From Serinicoccus chungangensis (lineage in GTDB: Bacteria > Actinomycetota > Actinomycetes > Actinomycetales > Dermatophilaceae): DNA of 64,000 nucleotides. Location: NCBI RefSeq assembly GCF_006337125.1, contig NZ_CP040887.1, positions 806,001-870,000 on the forward strand, given 5' to 3'. The notes below the pieces were generated by a model, which was not told the origin of the DNA, searched no databases, and saw only the letters and a list, made by a program, of their open reading frames with translations. Positions 47,051-56,498 of this stretch are shown in pieces (within the stretch, counting starts at the first letter, position 1; each line of letters begins with the position of its first letter). The translations under genes were made by a program, and so were the position numbers.

Positions 47051-48010
47051 ATGGGGACCGGTCGGAGAGATGAGCGGGTGGATCGGCTGCTGCACGCGCA
47101 TCCCGACGGCGTGACGACGGCGGACCTGCACCGCGCCGGGGTGTCGGACCCGGTCATCCGGAACCAGGTCGCCGCGGGGGTCCTGCTGCGCCTGCGCCGG
47201 GAAGTCCTCGTCGACCGGCAGGTATGGGAGTCCTCGCCTCCGTGGGAGCGTCACCGCGTGCGGGCGCTGGCGGTCGCCTCGTCGCTGCCGTCCCTCGGCA
47301 CCGGGCGCGGGCAGGTCGCCCTCAGCCACCGCAGCGCGCTGGCGGTGCACCACCTGGACGTGTACGGCGTCGACGACGAGGTCCACGCGAGCCGGGTGGG
47401 CTGCGGTCGCGGGCACCGGTCCGGCGGTCTGTGGGTGCACGCCCCCGTGCCCGTCGACCAGGTCACCGAGCTGGACGGGACGCCGCTGGTCCGGCCCGGT
47501 CTCGCCTGCCTCCAGGAAGCGGTCGTCCGTGGTGCGGAGTGCGGGCTGGTCGCGGCCGACTCGGCCCTGCGGGCGGGGGTCGCCACGCCGGAGGAGCTGG
47601 CGGCCCTGGTCGGGCTGTCCTGCCTGCGACGCGACCGGCCCGCGGCACGCCTCGTGGCGGGGCTGGCCGACGGACGCAGAGAGAGCGCCGGGGAGTCGCG
47701 GACGGCGTGGCTGCTGCACCTGCTCGGCATCGGCGTCGAGTGCCAGGTGGAGATCCGTGACGCCGACGGCTGGCTGGTGGCGCGGTCGGACTTCCGGGTC
47801 GAGGGCACGGACGTCCTGCTCGAGTTCGACGGACGGGTGAAGTACGACGACCGGGAGGTGCTCGTGGCCGAGAAGCGGCGCGAGGACCGGCTCAGGGAGC
47901 TGGGCTACGAGGTCGTGCGGATCACCTGGGCAGACCTGGCCAGGCCCGCGCTCGTGCGGGCCAGGATCCGGGAGGCCCTGCAGCGGGCGGCCCTGCGCCA
48001 CCCGGCGTGA
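47051..48010 (+). CDS. AbiEi-like antitoxin / DUF559-related protein, palindrome-flanked module 3
   Basis: 319-residue protein with an amino-terminal winged helix of the AbiEi type (VTTADLHRAGVSDPVIRNQVAAGVLLRLRREVLVD). The carboxy-terminal segment SDFRVEGTDVLLEFDG, then KRREDRLRELGYEVVRITWADL, matches the D...E-x-D plus following basic helix of DUF559/Vsr-like folds. It is more distant from the proteins at 1017 and 16098 than these are from each other. ATG 47051 fits the conserved box spacing; the in-frame GTG 47024 lies inside that spacing and is less likely. No AbiEii toxin is adjacent. It is enclosed by palindromes 3L and 3R. Confidence 0.72.
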   Translation: MGTGRRDERVDRLLHAHPDGVTTADLHRAGVSDPVIRNQVAAGVLLRLRREVLVDRQVWESSPPWERHRVRALAVASSLPSLGTGRGQVALSHRSALAVHHLDVYGVDDEVHASRVGCGRGHRSGGLWVHAPVPVDQVTELDGTPLVRPGLACLQEAVVRGAECGLVAADSALRAGVATPEELAALVGLSCLRRDRPAARLVAGLADGRRESAGESRTAWLLHLLGIGVECQVEIRDADGWLVARSDFRVEGTDVLLEFDGRVKYDDREVLVAEKRREDRLRELGYEVVRITWADLARPALVRARIREALQRAALRHPA

Positions 48011-48030
48011 GGCTCACTGCCCCTCCGGAC

Positions 48031-48096
48031 CTGCGCAGAGAAAGGTGCCTGAAGCGGGGCATGCAGCGCCTGCGTCGGGCACCTTTCTCTGCTCAG
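48031..48096. repeat. palindrome 3R, right flank of AbiEi-like module 3
   Basis: 19-bp arms (48031-48049, 48078-48096) with one mismatch. Each contains CAGAGAAAGGTGCC or its complement, with a 28-nt loop. They share CAGAGAA/TTCTCTGCTCAG with palindrome 3L. The hairpin lies 21 nt after the stop. Confidence 0.8.
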
Positions 48097-48149
48097 GCCG
48101 GCGCTGGGTCGGGACGGGCAGGGTCGGGAGCCGGTCCGGGCGGGCCGGC

Positions 48150-48884
48150 TCAGCGCTCCCAGACCTGCGCGGCCCAGCGGTAGCGGGTGGGCGTGCCGTC
48201 GTCGCCGGCGCTGTCGGGGTCGCCGAGGATCATGCCGAGCAGCTCCCGGGGGGAGGGGTAGTCGTCACCGAGCGCGGAGAGGTACTCGCGGTGGGCCTCG
48301 AGCGAGGCGACCCCACGCTCGAAGGTGTCGGTGACGTCGACCTCGTGCGTGGGGGAGTGCCCCGCGGAGGAGGTGATCCACCGCACGCCGTCCCAGGGCT
48401 CGTGCCCCTCGGTGACCAGCTCGGGGAAGATCCACCGGTTGCCCGCGGCGGCGACCGCGTCGATGACGCCGAGCCCGACGGCCCGGTGGTCGGCCTGGTT
48501 GAGGCCACCGTTGGGGAAGGTCTCGGCGTGGGTGATGGTCGTCACGACCTCGGGCCGGACGTCGCGGATCGCCCGGGCCAGCTCACGGCGCAGCCGCAGG
48601 TCCGCCTCCACCACGCCGTCGGAGAAGCCCTCGAGGAAGCGCACCTCGTCCACGCCGACCTCGCGGGCGCCGTCCCGCTCCTCCTGCTCGCGCAGCGGCC
48701 CGGCCTCGTCCGGAGGCATCGTGGCGATGCCCGCCTCGCCGCGGGTGACGAGCAGGTAGGTGACGTCCTTGCCCTCGGCGGTCCACCGCGCCACGGCGGC
48801 CGCCGTGCCGTACTCCAGGTCGTCGGGGTGGGCGACGATGCACAGCGCCCGCTGCCAGTCGTGGGGGAAGGTCGTGAGGCTCAT
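48150..48884 (-). CDS. PIG-L family deacetylase
   Basis: 244-residue zinc deacetylase of the PIG-L/LmbE family, which removes N-acetyl groups from GlcNAc-containing small molecules. In actinobacteria this includes mycothiol intermediates and conjugates (MshB, Mca). The zinc motif AHPDDLEYG is at residues 18-26 and the distal HAETFPNGGLNQADHRAVG near 117-135. Size and motif do not allow a firm choice among MshB-, Mca- or other types. Its ATG overlaps the stop of the topoisomerase gene (ATGA). Confidence 0.82.
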   Translation of the reverse strand: MSLTTFPHDWQRALCIVAHPDDLEYGTAAAVARWTAEGKDVTYLLVTRGEAGIATMPPDEAGPLREQEERDGAREVGVDEVRFLEGFSDGVVEADLRLRRELARAIRDVRPEVVTTITHAETFPNGGLNQADHRAVGLGVIDAVAAAGNRWIFPELVTEGHEPWDGVRWITSSAGHSPTHEVDVTDTFERGVASLEAHREYLSALGDDYPSPRELLGMILGDPDSAGDDGTPTRYRWAAQVWER

Positions 48885-49876
48885 GACAGCATCTCTAGCA
48901 CGGCCCGCTCCAGGTCGCGCGTCCTCGCCGCCGGGGAGCGGTGGCGTCGCCGGGCGACCTCGCCGATCGTCGTCCCCGCCTCGTAGAGGTCGATGACCCG
49001 GGGGTCGATGTAGGAGTTGCGGGCGATCGTCGGGGTGTTGCCGAGGTATGCCGACACCTCCTCGACCGCGGCCCGCACCGCCCGGCGTCGCGAGGCCTGG
49101 GTGTCGCCCGGCTCCTCCGTCAGCGCGAGGGAGGTCGCGGCGAGGACCGTGGCGTGCCAGGTGCGGAAGTCCTTGGCCGTCAGCTGCCCGCCCAGCAGCT
49201 CGTCGAGGTAGGCGTTGACCGCCGCGGCGTCCAGGTCGATCCAGCGCCGCCCCTCCTGGTAGGCCAGCAACCGGTCTCCCGAGCGTCGCCGACGCATCCG
49301 GTCCAGGGCGGCGATGACGTCGCGGTCGTCGATCTGGATCTTGTGCTCCACCCCCGACTTGCCGACGAAGGAGAAGAGCAGGACCTCGCCGCGGGCCCGC
49401 ACGTGCCGTCGCTCCAGCGTCGTCAGGCCGAAGCTGCCGTGCGCGTCGGTGTAGACGTCGCTGCCGATGCGGAAGTAGCCCAGGTCGATGAGGCGCACGG
49501 CCACCGCCTCGGCGCGCTGCACCGGCATACCCTCCAGCGCGAGGTCACGGGCGATCCGGCGCCGTGCCGCCGGGAGCCGGGCGGCGGCTCCGAGGACGCG
49601 CTCGAACTTGAGCTTGTCCCGCTGCTCGCGCCAGGCGGGGTGGTAGAGGTACTGCCGCCGACCGGCGTCGTCGGTGCCGACCGCCTGCAGGTGCCCCCGG
49701 GGGTGCGGGCAGATCCAGACGTCCTTCCACGCCGGCGGGATGGCCAGGGCCCGGACCCGGTCGACCTCCTCGGCCGGCAGCCGCTGCCCCCGGGAGTCGA
49801 GGTAGGTGAAGCCGCGCCCAGCGCGCCGGCGCGTCCAGCCGGGCGAGGCGGGGGAGACGGTGCGCAGGCGGAGCAT
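48881..49876 (-). CDS. DNA topoisomerase IB
   Basis: 331-residue poxvirus-like type IB topoisomerase relaxing DNA through a 3'-phosphotyrosine. Signature segments are RIGSDVYTDAHGSFGLTTLERRHV, VGKSGVEHKI, LTAKDFRTWHATVLAA (catalytic Arg, His) and the Tyr in RNSYIDPRVIDLY. ATG 49876 is chosen over GTG 49882: a TAATCT box on the minus strand (49888-49883) lies six bases before it, as for a leaderless transcript. It is divergent from rpsO. Confidence 0.9.
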   Translation of the reverse strand: MLRLRTVSPASPGWTRRRAGRGFTYLDSRGQRLPAEEVDRVRALAIPPAWKDVWICPHPRGHLQAVGTDDAGRRQYLYHPAWREQRDKLKFERVLGAAARLPAARRRIARDLALEGMPVQRAEAVAVRLIDLGYFRIGSDVYTDAHGSFGLTTLERRHVRARGEVLLFSFVGKSGVEHKIQIDDRDVIAALDRMRRRRSGDRLLAYQEGRRWIDLDAAAVNAYLDELLGGQLTAKDFRTWHATVLAATSLALTEEPGDTQASRRRAVRAAVEEVSAYLGNTPTIARNSYIDPRVIDLYEAGTTIGEVARRRHRSPAARTRDLERAVLEMLS

Positions 49877-50004
49877 GCGCACAGATTAGGGTGCCCGGGC
49901 GGGCGCTGATAGTCTGAACGGTGCCGTCATGACGGCCGCGGATCGAGAGTGCCCCGGTGAACAGGCCCGGGTTGGCGCCGCGCAACAACACGAAGGAGTC
50001 GCCC

Positions 50005-50274
50005 ATGGCGATCGAGACTGCCACCAAGCAGGACATCATCAAGGAGTACGCCACGACCGAGGGCGACACCGGTTCGCCCGAGGTGCAGGTCGCGCTGCTG
50101 ACCGCCCGCATCCGCGAGCTCACCGAGCACGCCCGCGAGCACAAGCACGACCACCACAGCCGCCGCGGGCTGCTGCTGCTCGTGGGCAAGCGCAAGCGCC
50201 TGCTGCGCTACCTCGAGGACATCGACGTCGAGCGCTACCGGTCGCTGATCAAGCGACTCGGCCTGCGCCGCTGA
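50005..50274 (+). CDS. rpsO: 30S ribosomal protein S15
   Basis: 89-residue uS15 that binds the central domain of 16S r[40 protein letters not shown] and the end [12 protein letters not shown] are invariant features. ATG 50005 has AAGGAG nine bases upstream. The roughly 90-base leader from a -10-like TAGTCT (49910-49915) is long enough for S15 autoregulation. pnp follows, the usual rpsO-pnp order. Confidence 0.97.
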   Translation: MAIETATKQDIIKEYATTEGDTGSPEVQVALLTARIRELTEHAREHKHDHHSRRGLLLLVGKRKRLLRYLEDIDVERYRSLIKRLGLRR

Positions 50275-50284
50275 GTTTCGCACC

Positions 50285-50313
50285 GAGAGCGGTTCCCGTG
50301 AGGGGACCGCTCT
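50285..50313 (+). terminator. hairpin between rpsO and pnp
   Basis: Arms of 13 bases (50285-50297 and 50301-50313) pair with one mismatch around a tight loop, 10 nt after the rpsO stop; flanking CAC/GTG can extend it. In rpsO-pnp units such a structure acts as attenuator, or as an RNase III processing site that controls pnp. Here it may do either. Confidence 0.65.
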
Positions 50314-50413
50314 CCGTGCGTCAGGGGGTCGCTCATCAGCGCCCCCGACTGCAGGACCGTCGGGCACAACGACGATGCCCGTCGCGCTGAGAGTGAAGAG
50401 AAAAGGAGGGCCC

Positions 50414-52898
50414 ATGGAGGGTCCAGAGATCACGTTCGCCGAAGCCACGATCGACAACGGCAGCTTCGGCACCCGCACCGTCCGGTTCGAGACCGGGCGC
50501 CTGGCCAAGCAGGCCGGCGGCTCCGTCACCGCCTACCTCGACGACGAGACCATGCTGCTGTCGACCACGACGGCCGGCAAGCACCCCAAGGACCACTTCG
50601 ACTTCTTCCCGCTGACGGTGGACGTCGAGGAGAAGATGTACGCCCTGGGCAAGATCCCGGGCAGCTTCTTCCGCCGTGAGGGTCGCCCGTCCACGGACGC
50701 CATCCTCACCTGCCGGCTCATCGACCGTCCGCTGCGCCCGACCTTCGCCAAGGGTCTGCGCAACGAGGTCCAGGTCGTCATCACGGTGCTGTCCCTCGAC
50801 CCCGACCAGCAGTACGACGTGCTGGCCATCAACGCGGCGTCCGCGTCCACGCAGATCTCGGGTCTGCCCTTCAGCGGCCCCATCGGCAGCGTCCGCATCT
50901 CCCTCATCGACGGCCAGTGGGTCGCCTTCCCCGCCTTCTCCGACGCCGCGCGCTCGACCTTCGACATGGTCGTGGCCGGACGCGTCGTCGAGGGCGGCGA
51001 CGTGGCGATCATGATGGTCGAGGCGGAGTCCACCGAGGCCACCTGGGACCTGGTGAAGTCCGAGGGCAAGCAGGCCCCGACCGAGGACGTCGTGGCCCAG
51101 GGCCTCGAGGAGTCCAAGACGTTCATCAAGGCCCTCTGCGAGGCGCAGGCCGAGCTGGCCGCGAACTCCGCCAAGGAGGTCCAGGAGTTCCCGCGCTTCC
51201 TCGACTACGAGGACGACGCCTACGCCGCCGTCGAGGAGGCCACCACGGCCGACCTCACCTCGGCCCTGCAGATCGCCGGCAAGGCCGAGCGCGACGACCG
51301 GATCGACGAGATCAAGGCCGGGATGATGGCCCAGCTGGCCGGCTCCGAGCCCGAGTCGGGCGCCGCCTACGCCGGGCGCGAGAAGGAGCTCTCGGCGGCC
51401 TACCGCGCCGTGCAGAAGAAGCTCATCCGCGAGCGCATCCTGCGCGATGAGGTCCGCATCGACGGCCGTGGGCTCAAGGACATCCGCGCCCTGTCGGCCG
51501 AGGTCGAGGTCATCCCGCGGGCCCACGGCTCGGCCATCTTCGAGCGTGGCGAGACCCAGATCATGGGTGTCACCACGCTGAACATGCTGCGCATGGAGCA
51601 GCAGCTGGACACCCTCTCCCCCGGTGGCCCGCAAGCGCTACATGCACAACTACAACTTCCCGCCGTTCTCCACCGGTGAGACCGGTCGCGTGGGCTCCCC
51701 GAAGCGCCGCGAGATCGGCCACGGTGCGCTGGCCGAGCGGGCGCTCATGCCGGTGCTGCCGACGCGTGAGGAGTTCCCCTACGCCATCCGTCAGGTCTCC
51801 GAGGCCCTGGGCTCCAACGGCTCGACCTCGATGGGCTCGGTGTGCGCGTCCACGATGTCGCTGCTCAACGCCGGGGTGCCGCTGCGTGCGCCGGTGGCGG
51901 GCATCGCGATGGGCCTGGTCTCGGCCGAGGTCGAGGGTTCGACGCGGTATGCCGCGCTCACCGACATCCTCGGTGCCGAGGACGCCTTCGGCGACATGGA
52001 CTTCAAGGTGGCCGGCACGCGGGAGTTCGTCACCGCGATCCAGCTCGACACCAAGCTCGACGGCATCCCCGCCGACGTGCTCGGGAGCGCGCTGACCCAG
52101 GCCCGGGACGCCCGGATGCACATCCTGGACGTCATGAACGAGGCGATCGACGCCCCCGACGAGATGAGCCCGTACGCACCGCGGGTCATCTCGGTGCGCG
52201 TCCCCGTGGACAAGATCGGTGAGGTCATCGGCCCGAAGGGCAAGATGATCAACCAGATCCAGGAGGACACCGGCGCCGACATCTCCATCGAGGACGACGG
52301 CACCGTCTACATCGGCGCGACCGACGGCCCGTCGGCCGAGGCGGCCCGGGCGGCGGTCAACGCCATCGCCAACCCGCAGATGCCGGAGATCGGCGAGCGC
52401 TTCCTCGGGACCGTGGTCAAGACCACGACCTTCGGGGCGTTCATCTCCCTGCTGCCCGGCAAGGACGGCCTGCTGCACATCTCCGAGATCCGCAAGCTGG
52501 TGGGCGGCAAGCGCATCGACGCGGTCGAGGACGTGCTCGGGGTGGGCCAGAAGGTCCAGGTCGAGCTCAAGGAGATCGACCCGCGCGGCAAGCTCTCGCT
52601 CGCCGCGGTCGTCGCCGAGGAGCAGCCCGCGGCCCCCGCGTCGGCTCCGGAGCCGTCCGCCGAGCCGGACGTCGACACCGCCGCCCCGGTGACCGAGGTC
52701 CCGGACGCGCCGGCCGCCGTGACCGAGGTCCCGGAGGCGCCCGAGGGCGCCGACGCCGACGTGGACTCCGAGGAGTCCGGCTCCGAGCAGGAGGGCGGCG
52801 ACCGGCCGCGTCGTCAGCGTCGCCGTCGTGGAGGCCGCGGTCGCGGCAGCAACGGCAGCGAGGGTGGCGACAACGGCTCCGGCTCGACCGAGGGCTGA
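50414..52898 (+). CDS. pnp: polyribonucleotide nucleotidyltransferase, frameshifted
   Basis: PNPase, the 3'-to-5' phosphorolytic exonuclease of mRNA decay. The first RNase PH domain starts at [16 protein letters not shown]; the second includes [36 protein letters not shown] ([16 protein letters not shown]) and S1 ([25 protein letters not shown]) domains follow, then a long acidic/Arg-Gly tail. The frame breaks after [10 protein letters not shown]: a run of five C (51618-51622), where four would read [14 protein letters not shown], adds one base. The corrected product has about 827 residues. Because the break falls inside a highly conserved motif with everything else intact, a sequencing error is the best explanation. 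AAAAGGAGGG precedes ATG 50414. Confidence 0.93.
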
Positions 52899-52926
52899 GC
52901 AGACCCGCGGAGCACACCGCGCATGA

Positions 52927-52958
52927 CGAAGGGCGGGCCCGAGAGGGCCCGCCCTTCG
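52927..52958 (+). terminator. terminator hairpin after pnp
   Basis: Perfect 14-bp stem (52927-52940 with 52945-52958) around GAGA, 28 nt after the pnp stop and before the convergent small gene at 52983-53135. There is no U tract. Confidence 0.8.
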
Positions 52959-52982
52959 GCGTCGTCGCGGCGTCGCGCCAGG

Positions 52983-53135
52983 TCAGGCGACCTGGGCGCG
53001 GCGCCGGATCTGGGGCGCCGGGGCGCCGACGTGCCAGCGCATCTCCATCCGGGTGCGACCGGCCGCGTCCGTCACCGGGACCCACGTGAGGGCCCGGGTC
53101 GGTCGCGCCGTCCGCAGCGGTCGAACTGTCGCCAT
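52983..53135 (-). CDS. 50-residue basic protein of unknown function
   Basis: Short gene: starts MATVRPLRTARPTRALTWVP, continues with VTDAAGRTRMEMRWHVG and ends RRRAQVA. It is basic, with about nine Arg and no Cys or membrane helix. A near-ideal AGGAGG (53149-53144 on the minus strand) lies 8 bases before the ATG, and a well-formed promoter (TTCACT, 17 bp, TACTCT) about 50 bases further up is framed by four GTTCAC-type repeats. That much regulatory sequence for so small a gene supports it being real. No family recognised. Confidence 0.7.
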   Translation of the reverse strand: MATVRPLRTARPTRALTWVPVTDAAGRTRMEMRWHVGAPAPQIRRRAQVA

Positions 53136-53162
53136 GGGAGCCACCTCCTGCAAGGTCGGTCG

Positions 53163-53234
53163 AACGGTATGCCGTTCATCTTCTGTTCACCTAGAGTACC
53201 CCAAGACGTCGCAGAAGTGAACGACAGGTGAACG
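53163..53234 (-). promoter_or_regulatory. mirror-symmetric GTTCAC operator and promoter of the 50-residue protein
   Basis: GTTCAT (53175-53180) and GTTCAC (53186-53191) are 11 bp apart; GTGAAC (53218-53223) and GTGAAC (53229-53234) are also 11 bp apart and inverted relative to the first pair. The minus-strand promoter lies between and over them: -35 TTCACT (53222-53217), 17 bp, -10 TACTCT (53199-53194). Next to it is a 16-bp palindrome GAACGGTATGCCGTTC (53163-53178) containing the genome motif GGTATGCC. The design suggests cooperative binding of two dimers. Confidence 0.65.
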
Positions 53235-53315
53235 GCGTGCCGCCGGAGGGAGGGCGCGGCGACCCCGCCCGGCCCCCCGCGCCGTGCGCGGGTCGGGGTC
53301 AGGCTCGGGGGCCGC

Positions 53316-54497
53316 TCAGGAGCGGGGGGAGGACGATCTCGCGGGGGTGCCGTGGGTGCTCTGGTGGAGGAACGCCTCCAGCGGGCCTCGACGGCCCGTG
53401 GCCACGATGAGCGCCCCGGCCGTGAGGGCCAGCGCACTGTGCAGCACGAGCCCGCTCGTGGTGTCGCGGGCCAGCGGACCGGTGTCGCCCAGCGGGGTCG
53501 ACAGGATGAGCACGTGGGCGACGTAGAGGGTGAGCGTCGTCCGACCGGCGCCGCCGAGGACCGACCAGGGCAGGGACCGGGTGAGGTGCACGAGCGCCAG
53601 GCAGCCACCGAGGACGAGCAGCGCGGTGCCGGTGGTGTGGACGAGGTCGACGACGCTGCCGCTGTGCGGGGCCCAGACCCCCAGCCACCACGCGCTCTCC
53701 TCGGGGTAGGTGCCGTAGAACCCCGTGCGGCGGTCCGCGTCGAGCACGGGCCAGGACGCGGCGTCGAGGCCGACGCTGTCGAGCAGGGCGGTCCGCACCT
53801 GCTCCGACCGCAGGAGCAGGGCGGACACCCCCAGCGCCAGGGCTGCCGCCGCGGCGCCCCCGAGGAGGAGCGAGCCGACGACCGTGCGGTCGGCGCCGCG
53901 CGACTGCAGCCACCTGCCGACCGCCAGTCCGGCGAACAGGTACGTGGCCCACGTCAGCACCGGGTAGTACCCGGTGACGAGCAGCTCGGCCACCATCTGG
54001 AGCGGGTAGATGAGCAGCGAGGCCACGGAGGGGACCGCGAGGGTGGGGTCCGGGAGCACCTGGCGCACCAGCAGGCTGACCACCGGGCTGAGCAGCCCCC
54101 ACCCGAGCGCCAGCCAGGCCAGGGACCGGGCCCGCCACTGCAGGACCGGCAGGGCGCAGCAGAAGAGCACGCCGTAGTACGTGAGGATGACGGCGATGCC
54201 CGAGCTCGGCAGGCCGATGACCAGACCGATCGAGGCGATGAGCGCCGAGCGCACGAGCAGCCGGCGCCGGTGCAGGGGCGGGTCGGCGCGGACCGCCGCC
54301 AGCGGTGCGGCCAGGGCGATGCTCACGCCGGCCAGCACCGCGAAGAGGGCCGAGGAGCGGCCGGCCACGAGCTGGAACAGCGAGCTGACGCCACCGGGGC
54401 CGTCACCCTCCTGGACGGCCAGGTGCGCGGCGAACATGCCGAGCAGCGCGAGGGTGCGCGCGAGGTCGATCCCCACCAGCCGCCGCGAGGTCGTCAT
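53316..54497 (-). CDS. polytopic membrane protein, DUF1624/DUF418-like acyltransferase family
   Basis: 393-residue protein with about ten hydrophobic helices. The start [21 protein letters not shown] is the hallmark of the heparan-alpha-glucosaminide acetyltransferase-like/DUF418 membrane group, which moves acyl groups across membranes. [19 protein letters not shown] and [10 protein letters not shown] near the end agree. The substrate is unknown. Upstream is a GNAT gene ending 7 nt before its ATG, so the two probably form an operon. The 180 bases downstream hold the GTTCAC operator of the convergent-side small gene. Confidence 0.75.
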   Translation of the reverse strand: MTTSRRLVGIDLARTLALLGMFAAHLAVQEGDGPGGVSSLFQLVAGRSSALFAVLAGVSIALAAPLAAVRADPPLHRRRLLVRSALIASIGLVIGLPSSGIAVILTYYGVLFCCALPVLQWRARSLAWLALGWGLLSPVVSLLVRQVLPDPTLAVPSVASLLIYPLQMVAELLVTGYYPVLTWATYLFAGLAVGRWLQSRGADRTVVGSLLLGGAAAAALALGVSALLLRSEQVRTALLDSVGLDAASWPVLDADRRTGFYGTYPEESAWWLGVWAPHSGSVVDLVHTTGTALLVLGGCLALVHLTRSLPWSVLGGAGRTTLTLYVAHVLILSTPLGDTGPLARDTTSGLVLHSALALTAGALIVATGRRGPLEAFLHQSTHGTPARSSSPRS

Positions 54498-54504
54498 CGG
54501 GCGC

Positions 54505-55071
54505 TCACGTCCACGTGACGAGGCGCACCTCGCGGACGGTGCGCCCGTCGTCACCGACGACCCGGTCGCGCCACGCGCCGTCCGGCTCGAAGCCGGCCCC
54601 CTGCAGGAAGGCCCGGGTGGTGCCGGCCTCGGCGAGCACCCAGGTCGCGACGCCCTCGAGCTGGTCGTCGGCGGCGCGCAGGGTGTCGATGGCCGCGTTG
54701 AGCAGGCGCGAGCCGTGCCCGGCGGAGCGGGCCTCGGGGTGGACACCGCCGTCCAGGAGCAGGGCGCAGGTCCCCTCCGGCAGGCCGGGCTCGTCGTCCG
54801 CCGGGCCGACCGCGACGTACCCCGTCACCTGAGGCCCTGCGCAGGCCACGAGGAGGCGGTGCCGTGGCGAGGGCGGGTGCTCGAGGGAGTCCCGCCAGGC
54901 GGCCGCGAAGCGTGGCCCGGTGAGGGCGTCCAGGACATCCTGGTCGAGCACGTCGGCGAGCTCGTGCTGCCAGACGAAGGCCTGGACCAGGCCCACGGCC
55001 GGGGCGTCGTTGGGCCGTGCGGTGCGCACGCTGGCGTCGGCGGCGGGGGGCTGCTCGTGCTGATGGCTCAC
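54505..55071 (-). CDS. GNAT family N-acetyltransferase
   Basis: 188-residue acetyltransferase with [19 protein letters not shown] at the start and the acetyl-CoA loop [19 protein letters not shown] at about residues 112-130. [16 protein letters not shown] is the usual end of the fold. Substrate unknown. It is divergent from paaA across a 96-bp gap that holds an inverted repeat. Confidence 0.82.
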   Translation of the reverse strand: MSHQHEQPPAADASVRTARPNDAPAVGLVQAFVWQHELADVLDQDVLDALTGPRFAAAWRDSLEHPPSPRHRLLVACAGPQVTGYVAVGPADDEPGLPEGTCALLLDGGVHPEARSAGHGSRLLNAAIDTLRAADDQLEGVATWVLAEAGTTRAFLQGAGFEPDGAWRDRVVGDDGRTVREVRLVTWT

Positions 55072-55110
55072 GCGCCCAGTCTCGCACCGGCCCAGGTATT
55101 ACAGATGCAC

Positions 55111-55122
55111 CGTCACTTGACG
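55111..55122. promoter_or_regulatory. inverted repeat ahead of paaA
   Basis: CGTCA-CT-TGACG in the 96-bp divergent gap between the GNAT gene and paaA, followed by an unusually AT-rich GTTATACAAC (55131-55140). A CACACT box (55156-55161) lies six bases before ATG 55168, compatible with a leaderless paa transcript. The inverted repeat is a candidate operator for a phenylacetate-responsive repressor not encoded in this window. Confidence 0.45.
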
Positions 55123-55167
55123 TGCGTCGCGTTATACAACAGGGCTCATCTCTGGCACACTGGGAGG

Positions 55168-56214
55168 ATGTACGGCAACGACTTCGGCCAGCCCGGCGCC
55201 ACGGACCCTCGCGCCACGACGCCGCACCCTTTCAACGCCGCGGAGACGCCCGACTACACCGACGCGCTCGCGGAGTACTTCGACGGGCTCATCGAGGACG
55301 ACCAGCGGGTCGAGCCGCGCGACGCGATGCCGGACGCCTACCGCACGACCCTCATCCGCCAGATGGCCCAGCACGCGCACTCCGAGATCATCGGCATGCA
55401 GCCGGAGGCCAACTGGATCACCCGCGCCCCCTCGCTGCGCCGCAAGGCGATCCTCATGGCCAAGGTGCAGGACGAGGCCGGCCACGGGCTGTACCTCTAC
55501 TCCGCCGCCGAGACCCTGGGCGTGGACCGCTCCGAGCTGCTCGACAAGCTCCACTCGGGGCGGCAGAAGTACTCCTCGATCTTCAACTACCCCACGCTGA
55601 CCTGGGCCGACGCCGGCGCGATCGGCTGGCTGGTGGACGGCGCGGCGATCATGAACCAGGTGCCGCTGTGCCGGTGCTCCTACGGGCCCTACGCCCGCGC
55701 CATGATCCGGGTGTGCAAGGAGGAGTCCTTCCACCAGCGCCAGGGCTTCGAGATCCTCTGGGTGCTCGCCCGGGGGACCGAGGAGCAGAAGGCCATGGCG
55801 CAGGACGCGGCCGACCGGTGGTGGTGGCCGGCGCTGCAGATGTTCGGCCCGCCGGACACCGGCGAGCACGCCAGCAGCGGGCACACCGCGCAGAGCATGG
55901 CGTGGGGCATCAAGCGCTTCTCCAACGACGACCTGCGGCAGAAGTTCGTGGACATGACCGTGCCCCAGGCCGAGAAGCTCGGCATCACCCTGCCCGACCC
56001 CGACCTGGCCTGGAACGAGGAGCGCGGGCACTGGGACTTCGGCGAGATCGACTGGGACGAGTTCTGGCGCGTCCTCAAGGGTGACGGCCCCTGCAACGAG
56101 CAGCGCATCCGTACCCGGGTCGAGGCCCACGAGGAGGGCGCCTGGGTGCGCGAGGCCGCGGACGCCTACGCCGCCAAGCAGGCCGCCCGGCAGCAGCCCG
56201 AGGCGGTCGCGTGA
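55168..56214 (+). CDS. paaA: 1,2-phenylacetyl-CoA epoxidase subunit PaaA
   Basis: 348-residue catalytic subunit of the di-iron monooxygenase that epoxidises phenylacetyl-CoA, the committed step of aerobic phenylacetate breakdown. Iron ligands lie in helices with [36 protein letters not shown] and [16 protein letters not shown] (E-x-x-H pattern). First of five coupled genes. ATG 55168 is directly preceded by GGGAGG, too close for normal initiation, which favours leaderless translation. Confidence 0.95.
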   Translation: MYGNDFGQPGATDPRATTPHPFNAAETPDYTDALAEYFDGLIEDDQRVEPRDAMPDAYRTTLIRQMAQHAHSEIIGMQPEANWITRAPSLRRKAILMAKVQDEAGHGLYLYSAAETLGVDRSELLDKLHSGRQKYSSIFNYPTLTWADAGAIGWLVDGAAIMNQVPLCRCSYGPYARAMIRVCKEESFHQRQGFEILWVLARGTEEQKAMAQDAADRWWWPALQMFGPPDTGEHASSGHTAQSMAWGIKRFSNDDLRQKFVDMTVPQAEKLGITLPDPDLAWNEERGHWDFGEIDWDEFWRVLKGDGPCNEQRIRTRVEAHEEGAWVREAADAYAAKQAARQQPEAVA

Positions 56215-56498
56215 GCGCGGGGACCTGGCCGCTGTGGGAGGTGTTCGTGCGGGCCAAGCGGGGCCTGTCGCACGTCCACGCCGGGTCGCTGCACGCCCCC
56301 GACCGAGAGATGGCGCTGCGCAACGCGCGTGACCTCTACACCCGGCGTCAGGAGGGTGTCTCGATCTGGGTCGTGGCGTCCGAGGACATCACCGCCTCCA
56401 GCCCGGACGAGCGGGACAGCTTCTTCGACCCGGCGGCCGACAAGGTCTACCGGCACCCCACGTTCTACGACGTGCCGGAGGACGTGGAGTACCTGTGA
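56211..56498 (+). CDS. paaB: 1,2-phenylacetyl-CoA epoxidase subunit PaaB
   Basis: 95-residue small subunit bridging the PaaA-PaaC heterodimers. [26 protein letters not shown] and the [13 protein letters not shown] segment are characteristic. The GTG start overlaps the paaA stop and its stop overlaps paaC, both by 4 nt. Confidence 0.93.
   Translation: MSAGTWPLWEVFVRAKRGLSHVHAGSLHAPDREMALRNARDLYTRRQEGVSIWVVASEDITASSPDERDSFFDPAADKVYRHPTFYDVPEDVEYL

Noticed and set aside
52983..53135. Treating the small ORF after pnp as noise
   Set aside because: Rejected as noise because of the ideal AGGAGG, the well-formed promoter and the symmetric operator; kept as a probable gene.
53163..53178. LexA/SOS box
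   Set aside because: GAAC and GTTC are 8 bases apart rather than 4, so it does not fit the Gram-positive LexA consensus; it is better seen as a palindromic GGTATGCC site.
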